From Guadua angustifolia (Eukaryota; Streptophyta; Magnoliopsida; Poales; Poaceae): DNA of 64,000 nucleotides. Numbering within the stretch: the stretch's first letter is position 1; each line of letters starts with the position of its first letter. A model generated the notes under the pieces. It saw nothing but the letters and a program-made list of their open reading frames with translations, was not told where the DNA came from and did no database searches. The stretch covers positions 74,726,224 to 74,790,223 of the forward strand of contig CM070502.1 of assembly GCA_036346375.1 (NCBI GenBank), read 5' to 3'. A program made the translations under genes and the position numbers. Shown here piece after piece: positions 24,011-35,371 of this stretch.

Positions 24011-26660
24011 CAATTGCTTGCGTAAACAAATACAAATCAGTTGGAAACCTCCCTCCATATGGACTTAAATCTGTAAAAGTCTTTTTCGGATAGATATACC
24101 CACTACCCACCCTCATCCAAAATCTGCTCAAAAAAGGCTATGTATGCATAGCACATCACTTATATTTTCGTCCTCATTTTTGTGTAAAAGGGTTAACTCG
24201 AAAGTATTACGTTTGGACCAAGCAGACGTTATACGCTGGTATAACTGACTTTAGACAAAAACAATATGAAACTAATCCTACCAATACTCCATCCAGACCA
24301 AACGAGCCTTCACACAAATGGCCGGGCATTACATTGCTAGTAAGGAATGATAAAGGACAGCTTGATCGAGCTAGTATCCAAGCACTGCTCTAACTTTACT
24401 TTAAGAACTGGCGTTAATCCATCGATATTCCATGATTTATTATATTAACCTACAACAAGGCTACAACCACTAAGTGAGATCCCTAGCATCTAACTTTTTA
24501 CTTTAACATGACTAGTTTTTTAGTTGGTTCTTCACTTCAGATGTTCAGGCTTGAAAGGCCCTATTTTCTAACCAACCTAACAGCATGAGTTACTGTCGGT
24601 ACATAGACATCTTGCCATATGCATGCAGCCAGCATGATTTGCTCCCAACCCAAAGAACCAATCTTTTTTCCCTGTGAAGTTTTGGAACGCAGATAGCAAT
24701 TTGATTCGTTGTCAAAAGAGTGCTTCTTTACTATCTACAACCGTATGTGTCAATGAATCCGTACGTTCCTCCTCTTTAAGTGGCCCTTGCTACTCAGGTT
24801 CGGGGGTGGTGAACCACCTATTTCAGGTTCTCTGTATCTGCGAATCTGTGTCCTAGCATTTTGTTCTTGGACACTTGACTAGTACTAACGTGCTCAGTAC
24901 GTATATCAGCAAGACAGCAAACATTTATCAAAATCACCGAAAACAACCAAAAAATGAGTTGGCAGGATTATACATGTCAACTTGTAAAAAGGCTATTTCT
25001 ATGTGAAACTATATATGTTTGCGCAGCAATTGCATATCTTCGTGTACTGTGGTGCTATGAACAATGAAATTACTTCTTGTCACTGTCCATACAGATGAAG
25101 CAGCTAAAAGGGAAAATCATCAAGCAGATCCCTGGTTCTTATCCTTTTCAGTGAACTTGGTTGAGGAGGAACCTAATTGGCGTAAGCGTCAATCCGTCAG
25201 GTACTACTATTGGTGTAGGAGATTCAGACGATGGGGACATAGATGAGGGACTTGGTTAGTGAGAATTATTGACAACACACAGTAGCAAAGCAAGTAAGGA
25301 CTGCAACACGAGAAATCTTTCCACATCACTGACATGTGACGAACATTTACACTGCGGAGAAGCTGCACAAACGTCTAATTACAGAGTTGGCAGCGCATTC
25401 ACTCGTGGTCAAGAAGAGGAAGCTGCTGCAAAGCGCTGAGAACTGCCGAAGTGATGGAGCGCATCAGGATGCGTGCTATCCTGGACTTGACTTGCCCACG
25501 CCGTGGCAAGGGGCGAATCCTCCTCCTTTGCCTGGCGCTCCTGCAAGCTGCAACGAGAAGACTGTCGCCTGCTTTTCCACCCGTGGCCATGCTTGTGGGT
25601 TGTGAAGAAGAAGCAGCAGCAGAGAACTAGCTAGATTTCTTGCTCTGTGGTCTATTTATCTTTGTATGTAGAAGCAGGCTGCCTGACTCTTTATAGGCTT
25701 CGAGGAGTAGTTCTACTTGTAGCAGGATGCTAGACAAGACAGCTAATTCTTGCGCTCGTTGTCCTATATAATGGAGTTGCCGCTTCAGTCTAGAGGCGCC
25801 CTGGTTAGTTGGTACGACAAGCTTCTGTGTGTGTCAAGTTGATTTGGGGCAGGATTGCATTGCAGTAGCGTTTGTACCTACGTGTGCTTGTGTCATCTGT
25901 GAATCTTAGACTTGATTGAGAGGCTTGGTGCCTCACTGACAGACAGGTGGACTTGAATGATCAGATAGAATTACACTAAAATATAGGATTGTCATTATGC
26001 GTGCGTGGGTGGGTCATGGGTGGGTGTGTGTGAAGAGAAAGACTGAAGAGCACTCAAGAGGCAAATTGAGTAGATGGTGGCAGCCAACCTGTGGTGTCCA
26101 GTGAGTCCAGGTCCGTGCAGTGTGGATCGGCGGAAGGATCACCAAACAAACAGCAGTGTTATCATTCATGCCGTGCGTGGTGATTTGGGGCCAAATCGTC
26201 TTCTCATAGGTAGGTCGCCTAATCATTTTCTCGTATCCTTTTCCCCTCGTTAATTTGTGTAGTTGTGGTCGTTCCTGTACCTAGCTCAGGGCCAAGCTTG
26301 CTGTCCGTTTGGTGTGAGTTTACGGAGGCAGCAGGCAGTAGCAGGCCGACCGAGGAATAGCTTGGAGGCCCCACGCCCAGACTCCCAAGGCGTTTTGGGA
26401 AATGCTAGGCCCACCTGTCGGCGAAGTGACAACTGCTTGCTTTTATGATGAGAAACAGACATCGTGTTCGTACGGCCAGGCGTTCATGTGACACAACGCC
26501 AGCCATGCAAGACACAAGGAATTAACAGTGAAATTAAGATTGATTTTCAACTCCTTTAACTGGGGCACCGACCTGCTGCCATATATAACCTGACCTGTTA
26601 CTCATGGCTAGCTCGTTGATGGATCCCTAGCTAGATTAGATGTGGACATTGAGAAGAATT
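24011..26660. other. no recognisable gene
   Basis: Intergenic sequence between the coiled-coil gene and the MADS-box exons. The open frames present (for instance at 25336-25605) occur on both strands and carry no family signature. A terminal phrase ccagaccaaacgagcctt at about 24295 could be the end of another small transposon. Confidence 0.4.
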
Positions 26661-27709
26661 GCAGTTGCTAATTAATCACCTCGCCTCATCGATATATGTT
26701 GATTACATATATCCCGCCTTCCGATGACCAACTCCGTCTCCACGTCCATATTGTGCTCGTCATCATCATCCTGCAGCTGATCATTCGACTCTTCTCCGGC
26801 GCCGGCTCTAGCAGATGCAGCATGACGGACCCTTCAGGTCTAGCAGACGCAGCGCCTTGTACTGACATGGTATGCATGCATGTACCTCTTCCTGTGTAGC
26901 TGCATATACAATATGTCAAGCATTTCTTTTAACGATATATAGTTTAGATCGGACACATGCTACCAATACATTAACCTTTAGGTAACGCAATAATGTGGAC
27001 GCATATATATATACCTTCTCCCTCAACTCCAAAATTTGATCCATAATATAATCTTCCTTTGCTGCTCAAGATTCATGAACAAAAACAAATGGAAAACAAA
27101 AAACTCAGTGATTATGTCGTTAACTTGGATGCGATCGACGCAACAGTATGAAGGAATAAACAGTGAAGAAAAAGAAGCTTGCCTTCTTTTGCCTGACGCT
27201 GCTTAGACAGCTTCTCAGCTGCGTCTCCAGATCTTGTAGCTCCTGCATTGAACACGACCCCAGGCCTTCCCCCAACATGTTCCTGCATGCTTAAACAAAC
27301 GAAACTTCAGTACTAGCACGCTGCTGCTATTACTTCAAATGAATGATGATCTTATTTGTTGTCCTTAATTCACACTTGATAATTAAGCAAACAAGCTAGT
27401 CAGTAATCTGTCGTCACGTACCTCTCATATCCCTCGATTGCGTCTATCTTCTTTCCCAAGGTTGTAGCCTCTGATTTCCACTTCTGTGCATAAGTACATT
27501 GCATACACAATTTGAAGCGATAATTATATGTATGTAGAATGCAATCGTATATGTATCACTACATTTTCTGCAATTTCATGCTCAGTCACCATATTTATGT
27601 TTGAATTTTCGTGCCGTGTAAAATGTATGCATGCATAAACTGTAAATGAAATAGTTCGATGATGATTAATTAATCACATGGTAACCTAACATCCATGTGA
27701 TATTTGGGT

Positions 27710-29279
27710 TGTTAGAGATAATCACGGTGCCTCAAATCCTTACTTACCAAACAAATCTCATCCTCACGGATTCTATTGTGGCTATATAAGCCAACCTTAT
27801 GCACATATAAAGATTGAACCAAATAGTGCATTTGTCTCCCGTAGTTTTTTCCCGCAAGGGTTTTCCACGTAAAAATCTGTGTCTACTATGATATGTGCAT
27901 GTACTTGATCCCGAAACCTAAGAAGTGGTATAAAAGGTTTGATTCCTTTATGATTGCACAGCAGTATTCTTGCAGCAATTATGATAACTGTGTTTACTTC
28001 AAACAGTTTTTAAATGGTTCATTTGTTTATTTACTGCTTTATATTAATGATATGCTCATTGTTTCTCATGACAAGTCACTGATTAAACAGTTGAAGACTC
28101 AACTTAGTCATGAGTTTGAGATGAAAGAACTTGGTCCAGCTAAGAAAATTCTTGGGATGGAAATTCAACGTAATCGCAAAGCTGGTACATTATTCTATCT
28201 CAGAAAAATTACATTGAGAAGATACTTGACAGATTTAATCTCAGTAATTGCAAACCTGTTTCTACACCTTTTGCCTCACACTTTAAGTTATCTTCAAGTC
28301 AGTGTCCTATTAATGAAGAAGACAAAGACTATATGTCTCGTGTTACTTACTCTAGTGCAGTTGGTAATCTCATGTATGTTATGATTTGCACCAGACCAGA
28401 TTTAGCTCATCCTATTAGCGTTGTTAGCAAATTTATATATAATCTTAACAAAGAGCATTGGAATGCAGTTAAGTGGATTCTTCGTTATTTGAAAGGAATT
28501 TCTAATTTTGGCTTGATGTTTGATAAGAATAAAGTGAAGACAAATGATGTTCTTGAGTTTATTGATTCTGATTATGCTGGCGACCTTGATAAAAGAAGGT
28601 CAATTTCTGGACATATCTTTTCATTATGTGACTCTGCAGTCAGTTGGAAAGCATCCTTACAGCCTATTGCCGCTCTTTCTACTACTAAAGCGGAATGTTT
28701 CAGCTACTGAAGGTGTTAAGAAAGCTATTTGGTTGCGAGGTCTGGTTTCTGAACTTGGTATTAAACAGGATACTCTTACTGTTTATTGTGATAGCTAGAG
28801 TGCTATTTGTTTGACCAAAAATGATATGTATCATGCCAAGACCAAGCACATTGATATCAAGTACCACTTTATTAGTGATGTTGTCGCTGAAGGACAAGTT
28901 ATTATGGGAAAGATACATACTGATGAAAATCCTGCAGACATGTTGATCAAGATACTTTCAAATACCAAGTTCAAGCATTGCCTTGACTTGTTTAGCATTT
29001 AAGGTGCTTAATTGCCCTTGGGGTTTTATGGAGACAATTCATTATGGATTTTTAGTCAAGAGAAGGTTTGTTAGAGATAATTACGGTGCCTCAAATCCTA
29101 ACTTACTAAACAAATCTCCTCACGGATTTTATTGTGGCTATATAAGTCAACCTCATATACATGTAAAGATTGAACTAAATAGTGCATTTATCTCCTGTGG
29201 TTTTTTTTCCGTAAAGGGTTTCCACGTAAAAATCTATGTCTACTTTGATGTGTGCGTGTGATTGATCCGAAACCTAACA
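27710..29279 (+). mobile_element. internally deleted copia element with two short LTRs, in MADS intron 2
   Basis: LTRs at 27710-27919 and 29069-29279 (about 210 bp, TGTTAGAGAT...CCTAACA) with the perfect target duplication TGGGT (27705-27709, 29280-29284). The first LTR ends abruptly, fused to the middle of the RT (KKWYKRFDSFM). Primer site, gag, integrase and the start of RT are all deleted. A polypurine-like agagaagg precedes the second LTR. The LTR has a TATA-like ctatataagcc. The two LTRs differ at many positions, so the insertion is not recent. Confidence 0.93.
27915..28995 (+). pseudogene. copia RT C-terminus and RNase H, frameshifted
   Basis: The frame starting near 27915 carries WYKRFDSFM and NCVYFKQF; the catalytic box reads YINDM where the family has YVDDM, so the first catalytic Asp is replaced. 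A frameshift near 28200 is followed in another frame by TYSSAVGNLMYVMICTRPDL and the RNase H phrase FIDSDYAGDLDKRRSISGH (28555 onward), a break near 28700, then the KHIDIKYHF tail (28850). Confidence 0.88.
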
Positions 29280-29385
29280 TGGGTACTATCTAGGAGGAGA
29301 CAAATTGAACCTGGATGCCGGGTTCGTCAGCTTTCTCATTTGCTGGTGTGCCTTTTGCGTGGTTCAGGTAGCGATCAATTGTCTT

Positions 29386-30327
29386 CTGCAAGCTGAGAAT
29401 TTACAAAAGCCAGAAAATTAATAAAATTGTTGGATCAATAAATCAGTCGTCCTCTGCAAGGTGAGAATCTACAAAAGCCAATAGAAAATTAATCAAACTG
29501 TTGGATCAGCAAGGGGCACATGCATAGTGTACTGAGCAGTGGCTTTCCTTGCAGGCTACGACTTCGGCATAGATGAGTAGCTAATGGGTTATAATACTTT
29601 CACTACTTTAGAAATGCTACACATATTAGTTGTTTTAATTAACAAAAGTGCTAGATCAAGGGTTAGAAAAATGGTAAAAAGACTTCTGAAAATGGGATGC
29701 TTAGCTTGATCAGACAAATGGCCTAATCATTTCTTATTCATTTGCAAAGTGATGCGTGATCAGAAATTGTCCTCCACCAAAGCAGATTCTCCTATGCTTT
29801 TTGTTAATTTCATAATGGTGAGCATACAGGCAAAGGACATTTATTCTAACTAAAGCAAACAAATGAAAGGCTGCTTACTATAATTTAACTTTGGTATCAA
29901 AATATAAATTAAAAGCCATTCGTAAACATTAGCCACGTGCTAATTAAAAAAAAAACAGTTGAGAAACAAAAGAGAGAAGAAAACACTGCTGGAACTTGAG
30001 GAAACTAATGTATTATATGCATGTTAAACTTCATAAAAAAGATATATGATCTTTAGGTCAAATTATTGAATTACATACCTAACAAAAATGCTAGCTAGTG
30101 CAATACTAATTAAACAACTCAACCGCTTAAATTCTTTAATTAAATAGAAGCGCTGGATTATCAACATTATATTACATATGTATAAATATCACTGTTGATA
30201 AGTTATTAAGTTGATTAGCTATCGTAACATTGGTTTATGATCAACCCCAGTGTGAGAACACGCGTAGTCATACTGAATCAATAAAAACCCCTATACGCGC
30301 AAGAATCGGCAGCCAACCAGAGCGCCA
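29386..30327. other. AT-rich, no gene seen; presumed intron 1 side of the MADS fragment
   Basis: AT-rich, with a weakly repeated stretch (aagctgagaatttacaaaagcc at 29389 and aaggtgagaatctacaaaagcc at 29458, a roughly 70-bp tandem duplication that includes the splice-site side of exon 2). No MADS-domain coding on the minus strand. Confidence 0.5.
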
Positions 30328-31453
30328 TCTGTCACCGCGCCGTTTTGCAAAAAAAACCCTCTGTTTTTTCGAAATTACGGATAGGTCCTTCGCGATTTTT
30401 TGTGAGACGAGAATATTTTTTTCCTTCGCGTTTAGGTCCCTGGCCCGGTAATTTACGGAAAAGCCTCCCGTTAGTTTCAAATCGCGAACAAGCCCTTTTC
30501 TAATTTTTCGGGATAGCGAACAGTCCAAAAAATAACAACCGGTCCCTGCTTCTTACGTTCAGGTCCTTTCTCCGTTTTTCCCGGAAAAATGTTTTCGCCA
30601 CCAGAAAAACCCGGAAAAAATGTTTTCGTCACCAAAAAAACGCAGATTCATCGAAGTTTTATAGCAACTTATGGATTTGCCAACGGTCGTGTAGTGGGTT
30701 TGTTTAAAAAATGTAGATTCGTCATGATTTATAGCGACCCGTGGATTCGCCGGTAGGTCCTAACGACCCATTTTTTTAGCAAACGCAACAAAAAAACCCG
30801 GAAAAAATATTTTCAACACCCAAAAAAACGGAAACAATGTTTTCGTCCCGCGGATTCGCCGGTGGGTCCTAACGACCCATTTTTTTTAACAAACGCAACA
30901 AAAAAATCCGAAAAAAATATTTTCAGCACCCAAAAAAAACGAAAACAATGTTTTCGTCACAAAAAAACACGGATTCATCGAAGGTTTATATCAACTTATG
31001 GATTTGCCAACGGGTCATAACCGCGGGTCTTTTTAAAAAAATGTAGATTCGTCCGAAGATTTATATCGACCCGTGGATTCGCCGGCGCGTCCTAACGACC
31101 CTTTTTTTTAACAAACGCAACAAAAAAACTCGGAAAAATTGTTTTCGTCACCCAAAAAACCCGGAAAACATGTTTTGGTCACAAAAAAAAAGATTCATCG
31201 AAGATTTTTCGCCCTTTTTCCTCTAGGCTATTTTTCACCGGTGGGTGGTTTTGCGAACATGTATTATTACTCAGTGAACACGTAGAGTATTAGGCTCGAC
31301 AAAAGAATGTTGTCATCTCTGATAATTTTTTCCCTTTTTCCTCTGGACTATTTTTGACCGGTTGGTGGTTTTGCGAAAATAAAAAAAGTTTATTTTTCCG
31401 AGCGCATGCTATCGAAATTCAACCGGCGCAGCATAGCGCGCTTTTCTACCTAG
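30328..31453 (+). mobile_element. non-autonomous Helitron, plus orientation
   Basis: The 3' end has the Helitron arrangement: a GC-rich stem-loop (ggcgcagcatagcgcgc, 31425-31441), a short spacer, then CTAG at 31450-31453 followed by T. The 5' end is tentatively TC at 30328 after A. The body is the inverted counterpart of 31555-32741 (shared blocks: ggataggtccttcgcgat, gaacaagcccttttctaatt, cctttctccgtttttc). No Rep/helicase is present, so it would need another element for movement. Confidence 0.75.
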
Positions 31454-31522
31454 TATCCTTGAAAGAGGACCATGTTTAGGCGTAGACTCATCACATCTGG
31501 ACAATTAGTTCAGCGCGCTGGT

Positions 31523-31525
<3 letters not shown>

Positions 31526-31553
<28 letters not shown>
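31526..31553. repeat. (TA)n microsatellite between the two Helitrons
   Basis: About 14 TA units directly next to the 3' end of the minus-strand Helitron. TA-rich DNA is the usual Helitron target. Confidence 0.95.
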
Positions 31554-31554
<1 letters not shown>

Positions 31555-32741
31555 CTAGGAAATTTTCATGGCGTAACACGCCATAGCAGATCGTTTTTTC
31601 AAGAAAAATGTTTTTTAATGGCGTTTAATTTTTTAAATCGTCGAAATAATGAGCGAAACGGGGAAAATAGAGAGAAAGAGTTGTAGAAATATCTCTTTCG
31701 ATGAATTATTTGGAAAATATTGGAGACCAAGCTGGAAAACCGCAGCGGGGAAAAAGTCTAGAGGGAAAAGGGTGAAAAATTATTAGAGATGTCAACCTTT
31801 TTTTGTCGAGCTTAACACTCTACGCGTTCACGGAGTAATAATACATGTTTTAAAAAATATTAGAGATCGATACGTTCGCGGAGTAATAATACATGTCTAA
31901 AAAAATATCAGAGATCGAGATGGGAAATCGAGTTGGGAAAAAAGTCTAGAGATAGAGCTGCACAAATATTTCTGGCGACGAAAACTTTTTTTTCCGAGAA
32001 AACGGAGAAAGGACATGTTTTAAAAAATATTAGAGACTCGCGGCGTAACACGCCGCGCGTGTCGTTTTTTCGTAGGGATTTTTTTTTCGGCGGCGTTTTA
32101 TTTTTAAAATCATTGAAATAATGAGCGAAACGGGGAAAAAAGTAGAGAGATAGAGCTGTAGAAATATCTCTTTCGACGAATTATTTGGAAAATATTGAAG
32201 ACCGAACTAGAAAACCGAGGTGGGGAAAAAGTATAGAGGGAAAAGGGCGAAAAATTATTAGAGATGACAACTTTCTTTTGTCGAGCTTAACACTCAACGC
32301 GTTCACGGAGTAATAATACATGTTTTAAAAAATATCAGAGACCGACGCGTTCGTGGAGTAATAATACATGCTTTAAAAAATATTAGAGATTGAGATGGGA
32401 AATCGAGGTGGGAAAAAAGTCTGGAGATAGAGATGCACACATATTTCTAGCGGAAAAACATTCTTTCCCGAGAAAAACGGAGAAAGGATCTAGACGTAAA
32501 GAGTAAGGACCTGAATGTTACGTTTTTGGACCTGTCCGCTATCCTTAAAAATTAGAAAAGGGCTTGTTCACGATTTGAATTTAACGGGAGGTTCTTTTCG
32601 TAAAATGGCGCACGAAGGACCCGAACGCGAATTTAGACGGAAAAATCTTCCTCTCACAAAAAATCACGAAGGACCTATTCGTAATTTGCAAAAGGACTAA
32701 TTCGCGAGAAAAATTTTTGCTACACCGGCCATTCTTCAGGA
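31555..32741 (-). mobile_element. non-autonomous Helitron, minus orientation, tail to tail with the previous one
   Basis: On the minus strand the 5' end is A|TCCTGAAGAATGG at 32741 and the 3' end is a stem-loop (atggcgtgttacgccat) about ten bases before CTAG at 31558-31555, then T. Internally it has direct repeats of gtaataatacatgttttaaaaaatat (three or more copies near 31830-32380). No coding capacity. Confidence 0.78.
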
Positions 32742-32759
32742 TATAGGAGGGGCATTATA

Positions 32760-33148
32760 TAGGAAGCCTTTTTCGTATTCCCGGGAGTACATACTCCCAC
32801 GTCTAATATACCACTTAAATAAACGCTTTATACTCCTTTATCACTTTCGGTATACTCTAATAATAATTCTAACTTCTAAGATAGTCCAATACAACATGAT
32901 TAAAAAAATTTCATCAGACCCTTTATTTTTTTTGCTACATATCATTTTCCATATGTATAAGGAATATGTAAATAAATTATGCTATAAAGGGTGGATTTTA
33001 ATGAAATTTTTCATGGAACTCACTTTGGAGTATCTTATAATCAGTATTAAAGTATACTCAAAAGGATAAAAATGTATAACAACATCATTTAAACGGTATA
33101 TTAGAGGTGGGAATACATACACCCAGGAATATAGAATCATTTTCCTAT
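32760..33148. mobile_element. hairpin MITE with inverted repeats of about 130 bp
   Basis: The left arm (cccgggagtacatactccca, then ctaatataccactta, ttatactcctttatca) is the imperfect reverse complement of the right arm (ending gggaatacatacacccagga). Related arms occur at 5390-5750, 58040-58150 and 60520-60720. No coding capacity. It inserted directly beside the Helitron. Confidence 0.8.
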
Positions 33149-33150
33149 AT

Positions 33151-33300
33151 GTATATATGTGTGTACATGTATCTATAGTATATGTATGTATAGTATATGT
33201 ATGTATGTGTGTGTACGTGTATGTATACATATACATACGTACATACATACACATACACATATGTATGTATATATATACACGTACGTACATACATATGTGT
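33151..33300. repeat. TA/TG/TATG-rich microsatellite region
   Basis: Mixed runs of tatg, tgtg and tacatac. Open frames across it on both strands (repeats of Y, H, T, C, M) are repeat artefacts. Confidence 0.9.
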
Positions 33301-35371
33301 GTACTATGCCTAGAGTAGTCACTTCCACATTGTGCTCATAGCATGTGTGGTGTTTGTGCATGTGTTGTTTTGTATGATTACTTAATATGCTTGTGATAGC
33401 CTCGTAATGGTTTTGCTTGATGCAACGCGCTCGTGTGAGTGGTTGTATGGGCTAATCTTGACTCATGTTCATGTGCTCGTACACGGTTTTCGTGTTTGTT
33501 CATGTGCAAGTGTTGTTTGAAGGCAAACGTGGTCGATGGCGGGACCGGAACTAGGTTCATGGAGAAACTGAGGTTCAGGGAGGAATCGAGATCTTGATGG
33601 TTAAGAATATCATGCGGGACGTTCGGATTAGAGAACGGTGTACATGGAGGCTGGTTAGTCACGTGAGTGCGGCATATGGGCCGTACACGTGCAGAGTTAT
33701 ATTAGGCCAAGTGGAGTTGTGTACAAACTCTATGACATGAAATTACTACATCTACAACATATATATTCTGCACAGATTAATTATTTGATAGTAAAGTAAG
33801 TGAAAACCATATGTATAAGTTCTGAAAAATTCTCAAAAAATTATTATAGTTAGGGAATGTGAGTTTCCACAGCCTTGTAAAATTTGAATACCAAATTCAG
33901 TCATATTTGAAAGATATAAAATTGATAAGAGTTAATCATTGATGTAGAAGCTTACATTCTCTAGGTATGATAATTTTTTAAATTTTTTTAAGAATTTATA
34001 CATATAATTTTTTAGTTATTTAGCGGTAAAAGTCGGTGATTCTCTTGCCAAATTTCCTAGCCTCATTATTCACTTGGCGGCTTAATCCATATGCAGTAGT
34101 ACTGGTTTGATTCATTCCAAGGAGTTGGTGGGGTTCGGCCTGTCCATAGAAGGGCTGGACTGGAGGCCACTAGTACTATCTATCTAGGTCGTTGACAAGG
34201 AAAGTTACTCTAGTCCTCCAGCTTACCTACCTACCTACACTTTTGCACTGCCCACGCTCCAGGCCGGAGGAGCCCATGCTGCCATGGCCCTAGCTAGCTA
34301 GATCCTTCCCTGATTCATTAGCTTAGAGAGATTACATTACATTACATTACATTACAGCTGGAGCAGCATGATGATGATTTCTTAACAACACGATGTGGGG
34401 ATATCCGGTGCAAAGTTACTTAGGGCACATAGCTATAGATGACCACAATGACCTTAAACCTTTTGTTTCTTCTGTTTTAACAATTTAGTCAAGAGCTAGC
34501 TAGCTCTGTCCTTCGCTAATCAAAGTAAGAAGGTAGACAGCGCACTAGCTAGCCCCAGGATGGGTGAGACGTCCAACAACACCCACTACCAATCCATCAG
34601 CGCTCAGTTCCTTAAAACTTGTTGCAATACGCAAGACATGTGTGCATTCGTTTGAATTTAAACCCTGAGCAAATCTTTACTAGGGCATGCGAGATTTTCT
34701 TTTTTTAATCTTAGCGGCTGTAAGAATAGTACCACTGTCATCCGTGCCTCGTAAATTATAAGTAAATTTCACATAACTATAAGTTTTTTTTACAAACTAT
34801 CAGAAAACTACATATTTTAGCTTATATTTTATAAAACTACAGATTTTAGAATAACTTCTATTACAAAACTATAGTTTTTAGAATTGACTGTTCCTTATAA
34901 CAGGACTGAAAATGTAGATCTATATGACAACCTCACATGCCTTTATTTCCTGTTTCACTCGCTCGTAAGGCTACCACAGTGTCAGACCAGTTAAGAAACG
35001 GTTAATTATATTTGAATTTTATATAGTTTATGATTCATGAACTCTAGAAAAAAAAATAGTCGTAGCAAGAGATTGACTGTCAGTTTATCACCGACATATA
35101 TAGTAAATCAGCACTATTCCCTTTTAATTATGTCAAGGCTGGCCGGTTGGCAAGACATGACACTAAAAGGCCGTGGGTCTGAGATTACTTACGATCGAAT
35201 GATGCCGTATAATAATATAAAAAAATGAAATGCCCATGTCATTAGGTCAAGTCAGGTACATTGTTCGCATATTATAATACAGGCTGTAAACAACTTTCTG
35301 AATTATATATATATTATATTATATCTCTATCTTATGCCAAGAAGAATCTTCGTGCATGCAGGTGTGCCAGC
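33301..35371. other. no recognisable gene; (ATTAC)n at 34331-34356
   Basis: Intergenic sequence. Around 34740-34900 the words aaaactata and caaaactacag recur in both senses, as in small grass repeats. A 94-codon frame at 33378-33662 (minus) has no family signature and is not called. Confidence 0.45.

Larger units (their letters stand above)
26672..29385 (-). pseudogene. SOC1-like MADS-box gene, exons 2-5 and last exon; MADS-domain exon not found
   Basis: Five exons on the minus strand: 29311-29385 (75 bp, KTIDRYLNHAKG, I-domain), 27422-27483 (62 bp, KWKSEATTLGKKIDAIEGYE), 27183-27282 (100 bp, NMLGEGLGSCSMQELQDLE, K-domain), 27015-27056 (42 bp, EDYIMDQILELREK) and 26672-26807 (ends MDVETELVIG, the C-terminal SOC1 motif). 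The sizes 62, 100 and 42 are the classic MIKC exon sizes and the phases fit. The family makes transcription factors; SOC1 members promote flowering. Exon 4 uses a GC donor (AAG^gcaagc). Exon 1 with the DNA-binding MADS domain is not visible from 29386 to the next gene, and the sixth exon was not located. A copia element sits in intron 2. It is either a truncated gene or one with a very distant first exon. Confidence 0.85.

Noticed and set aside
25336..25605. 89-codon frame with a competing minus-strand frame
   Set aside because: No family signature and no upstream or downstream exons; left as unassigned intergenic sequence.
26808..27014. Sixth exon of the MADS-box gene (for example tacaaggcgctgcgtctgc on the minus strand)
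   Set aside because: No combination of acceptor and donor gave a 42-bp exon in phase with its neighbours.
33378..33662. 94-codon minus-strand frame
   Set aside because: No recognisable domain, no splice or promoter context; judged chance.
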